From: Gonatopus flavifemur
Lineage: Eukaryota > Arthropoda > Insecta > Hymenoptera > Dryinidae
Reading direction: 5' to 3'
DNA length: 64,000 nt
NCBI GenBank assembly: GCA_018340375.1
Contig: JAFFJZ010000003.1
Coordinates: forward strand, 13,578,001 to 13,642,000
Below the pieces are notes generated by a model. It saw only the letters and a list, made by a program, of their open reading frames with translations, was not told the origin of the DNA and ran no database searches. The first letter of the stretch is position 1. Each line of letters begins with the position of its first letter. A program made the position numbers and the translations under genes. This document shows, in pieces, positions 60,951-64,000 of the stretch.

Positions 60951-62090
60951 CCATGCGACAACTGCAATTTAGTTGTTCCAGATAAATTTCAGCTGGCGTG
61001 AACAAAAGTCTAGTTGTCTGAAATATGAATAAAACAATTCATTCAAGACAAATGGAAAATTCAGCGGTGACAAATGCAATTTATTTGATCCAACTGAATT
61101 TTTATCTGTTCCCCAATCCTCAGTTACAGCAGATCGCGCTTTCTAAATTGCAATTTGTGACATTTTACTATTTATACGGTTGAAGGTTAATCGCTGAATG
61201 GAATCAAAGAGATCATGAGATATCACTGTTTCAAATTTAGAGAGAGACAAGTTGCCAGGTCTCCAAGGACTTCCTTCTTGTGTATTGAAAAAAAGAGTTC
61301 CAAACACTTCCCGCAAACTTCTTCTGGGAGAAAATCATCAAATCCTTCAATTATTCTCTCTTAACCCTATCGCCATAGGATCTTCAGATAGATTTTAATG
61401 ACGTTTCCTTCTGTTCTCCTATACATTCGTTGCACGTGACACACGGTCATTTGTTTTCCACGAACAAGATTTTGCACTTACAACGCTTCATACGGGAAAT
61501 GTGTTGAAAGGAATGTGGAATATGATTTATAATTTTCAGAATAGGATGTGATATAATTTTGCAGTACAATTCTAAATGAGTTTTGACTGTTGAAATCATC
61601 AGCTTTCGACTCGAATGCAAGAGCAAGTCAATAAATTGAATTATAGGTCTCAGAAGAAAGGGCATTTTGGAAATAGTTCGAGAAATTCCAATAGAATCAA
61701 GTCATCAGACTGTTGTGAATAATTACTTGCTATACCCTTTCATACAAAAGAAATTAACACTAAAATGAGAGCATCCCTCTCACTTTGAAGCAACTTCTCA
61801 TCTAATATCTGATATCGAAAGTATTCCTCTCCATTCGAGAGGATTCTTTGGAGAGGATCCTTCGTGGTGAAAGAATTTTCATTCGTTTGGATTTCATTTG
61901 TTCAAAATCGTAGAGGCATATTCTCAATTAAAAGTGAAAACAAAAGTGAAATATCTTTTCTAATTGAGAGAGGGATTTTACACCTCATTTACAGATGATT
62001 TTTTCTTGAGTTTGGAATATTTATATCTCAATGAATTCATCCGAGGAATCTCATTGCCTACGTATTTCTAAAATAATCACAGGATTCTAA

Positions 62091-62560
62091 GGGGCCGTCC
62101 ATTAATTACGTGAGGTGTTTAAAGGGGGGAGATCAAGCTAAACCTTTCCAAATCTCACTTGGGTGAGAGGGGAGGGGGGGGGGGTCTTTGCAAATATCAC
62201 GTAATTTTTTTTCCAGCAGAAAATGGTGTAAAATTGCGTGAAAGTAAAATTAAATTGAAGTAAAAAATATTTCTAGAATAAAATATGGCAAAATATTTTA
62301 TTAATTTCCGTTTAAGTATTTATAATTCAATTTCATCAATGTGATTTTAAATTGCGATAATATTTTCAAATACTAGGCTTTGCTAGTCTTAAATAAAAGT
62401 GATAGAACAAATTGTGTTTTTATTTTTTTAAATGATCCAACGCATTCACACCTAAAACACAAATTTTGACAAATCTCGCGTGAGATTAAGAGTGGGGAGG
62501 AAGGAGTAGGGAGAAAGGGGGGGTCAAAAATTCCTTAAAAATGCCTCACTTGATTAAGGG
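62091..62560. mobile_element. GGGGCCGTCCAT-ended element with G-runs
   Basis: The left end GGGGCCGTCCATTAATTACG then TGAGGTGTTT matches the end type at 22005. A G-rich tract follows at 62160-62195. Towards the right, AATCTCGCGTGAGATT, another G-rich stretch and AATGCCTCACTTGATTAAGG look like the degraded opposite end. It abuts the next element. Confidence 0.6.
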
Positions 62561-63951
62561 GTTATATACAGTTAAGGGGCGCACAAAAAGCGATTTTTGA
62601 AGAATTTTTCCTGAAAAGACAGTTAAATTGATTATTGTAAAAATTTGTACACATAATGAGATAACTTTGACCTGTATTTTAATATTTTTTATTTGTAAGA
62701 ATAATGATTTTGAGAGCTGTTATAGCTGATCTTCAGGAGCTCCTCTAAAAAAAAGCGCTTTGCGGTGATCACGATATCTCGGGACTAACTCTTTTAAAAT
62801 AAAAAAAACCAAATGGATTTCGTTGAAGTAATGCATAATCTAGTAATTAATCGAAGGAATAAGCAAAATAAAATTTTTTGACAAAATGGCGGCTCCTAAG
62901 AGAAAAAAAATCGATTTTGCGCCGAAATTTTAGCCTTAAATTGTTCATAAAAATAAAAATATTCATCGGTGAGAAGAAACCTTCGATTAATTACTGAAAA
63001 ATATAGTCAACAAGCTCGTGTTGAAATTTGAGACTAATCGGTCCAGCCGTTTTCGAGAAATTTTGGTCACCGACTTTGATAACACAGTTTGGAGAAAAAC
63101 GCATTCGCAAAGTTTCAAAAGCACTTGACATAGGGTAAAAAAAATTTTACAAATATGCGTGTAACTTGGACATTAATCGCCGAATTGACTTGAAATTTTC
63201 TATGTGTATACTTGAATGTATGTGAATTACGAAAATGAGATAAAAACAAATCAATTTTTTGAAAATTTATATCCCCCTTATTCTCTTAAAAAAAACAGCT
63301 TTTTTCAATAATTTTTTTTGAGCATTCCTGTATGATAATCATGAACAACCAATACACCAATCGTTAGAACCGCTCTTCGGGAGTGAAAAAAACTTTTTTT
63401 ATTGAAGATTTTTCACAAAATGGCGGCTGTAGGAGCGTTTTGCAGGAAACTATGGTTTGAAATCCCGCAAGCAGCAGAACTCGAAGAGTTTTCATCCGAT
63501 CGACTTGAAAATTGAACTGTAACTTCATCGTGTGATTATCTGGTGAAGTGCACACGATTTTCAGGATTGGTCAACAGAATTTTTTTTTATGAACAATCAA
63601 AGTCGATTTTTTTTTCAAAAATTCGAATTTTTTGTTCAAGGTCTCGCCGGTTTGCGGAAAAAATGTTTAAAATTATGATCGTGTGTACTTCACTAGATAA
63701 TCACACAATGAAGTTACAGTTCAATTCTCAAATCGTTCGGATGCAAACTCTTCGAGTTCTGCTGCTTGCGGGATTTCAAACCATAGTTTCCAGCAAAACA
63801 CTCCTACAGCCGCCATTTTGTAAAAAATCTTCAATAAAAAAAGTTTTTGTCACTCTTGAAGAGCTGATCAGTCGATTGGTGTATTGATTGTTCATGATTA
63901 TCATAACGGAAAGCTTTTTTTTCAGAGAATAAGGGGGATATAACCCCTTAA
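62554..63951. mobile_element. 1.4-kb element, TTAAGGGGTTATAT TIRs, inverted internal arms
   Basis: The outer ends TTAAGGGGTTATAT (62554) and ATATAACCCCTTAA (63938-63951) are perfect 14-bp inverted repeats. Inside, 63269-63562 and 63668-63941 are inverted copies of about 280 bp: ATATCCCCCTTATTCTCT, ACAAAATGGCGGCTGTAGGA, TTTGAAATCCCGCAAGCAGC and GAACTCGAAGAG all recur complemented. Both arms carry the same open frame (RVLLAGFQTIVS..TLLQPPF), seen once per strand at 63364-63555 and 63543-63887; this is mirrored repeat, not two genes. ACAAAATGGCGGC also occurs at about 62882. The TTAA at the ends might be a piggyBac-type target, but no transposase is present. Confidence 0.82.
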
Positions 63952-64000
63952 ATAGTGTTTTTTTGTAATTAATTACCTGAATACAGTGTATTCACCAAAA

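Larger units (their letters stand above)
55168..62090. other. gene-free interval with scattered foldbacks
   Basis: After the candidate 3' UTR I find no supported exon to the right edge. Elements are listed separately. A GTTGCTGAAG-family solo end lies at 57190-57235. A relative of the 20.35-kb flank lies at 61010-61110 (AGTTGTCTGAAATATGAATA). The rest is unstructured AT-rich DNA. Confidence 0.5.

Noticed and set aside
63364..63887. Two similar proteins on opposite strands
   Set aside because: They are the same sequence in the inverted arms of the 62554-63951 element, not a gene pair.
1..64000. CRISPR arrays, rRNA and tRNA genes
   Set aside because: No regularly spaced direct repeats, no rRNA-like blocks, and no A-box/B-box pairs convincing by eye; GGTTCAACC words at 55.9 kb sit in a diverged repeat, not in a cloverleaf.

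Overview
The window is strongly AT-rich eukaryotic nuclear DNA with spliced genes, long introns and very many short inverted-repeat transposons. The one gene I recognise is tafazzin, and its protein reads like an insect orthologue. Together with the repeat style this suggests an insect, possibly a hymenopteran; the order is inference. There is no bacterial operon structure, CRISPR array or rRNA, and I saw no convincing tRNA.

Left part (1-15.2 kb). The 5' half of tafazzin lies on the minus strand. Coding exon 1 is at 14593-14707 and exon 2, which carries the HX4D acyltransferase motif, is at 2143-2271. They are separated by a 12,321-bp intron. The junction is in phase (1/1) and both ends have clean splice sites. 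The remaining exons must lie left of position 1. About 500 bp upstream of the start codon sit a GA microsatellite and a 0.68-kb nested foldback element.

Middle (15.9-30.6 kb). I found no supportable gene here. The stretch is a mosaic of foldback elements (MITE-like, no transposase), several nested in one another, plus microsatellites and one minisatellite.

Right part (31-55.4 kb). A plausible first coding exon starts at 30997 (+). Five more exon-like segments with splice signals, at 35661, 43953, 49392, 54922 and 55067, can be joined in phase to a stop at 55167 and a candidate poly(A) signal at 55413. I do not recognise the protein. The chain is a hypothesis, and its first two links are the weakest. 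The presumed introns are again packed with foldbacks.

Right end (55.5-64 kb). More repeats follow, ending in a 1.4-kb element bounded by TTAAGGGGTTATAT with two ~290-bp inverted internal arms.

The main biological story is the repeat landscape. Several multi-copy foldback families (shared ends CACGGAGAAAA, CCCANAYAGCAC, TACYAGCG, GGGRCCGTCCAT, ACACTGAGAACCCAATTTCT, GTTGCTGAAGTTTGAATCG) have inserted into introns and promoter-proximal DNA and into each other. No transposase was recognised, so any mobilisation would have been in trans.
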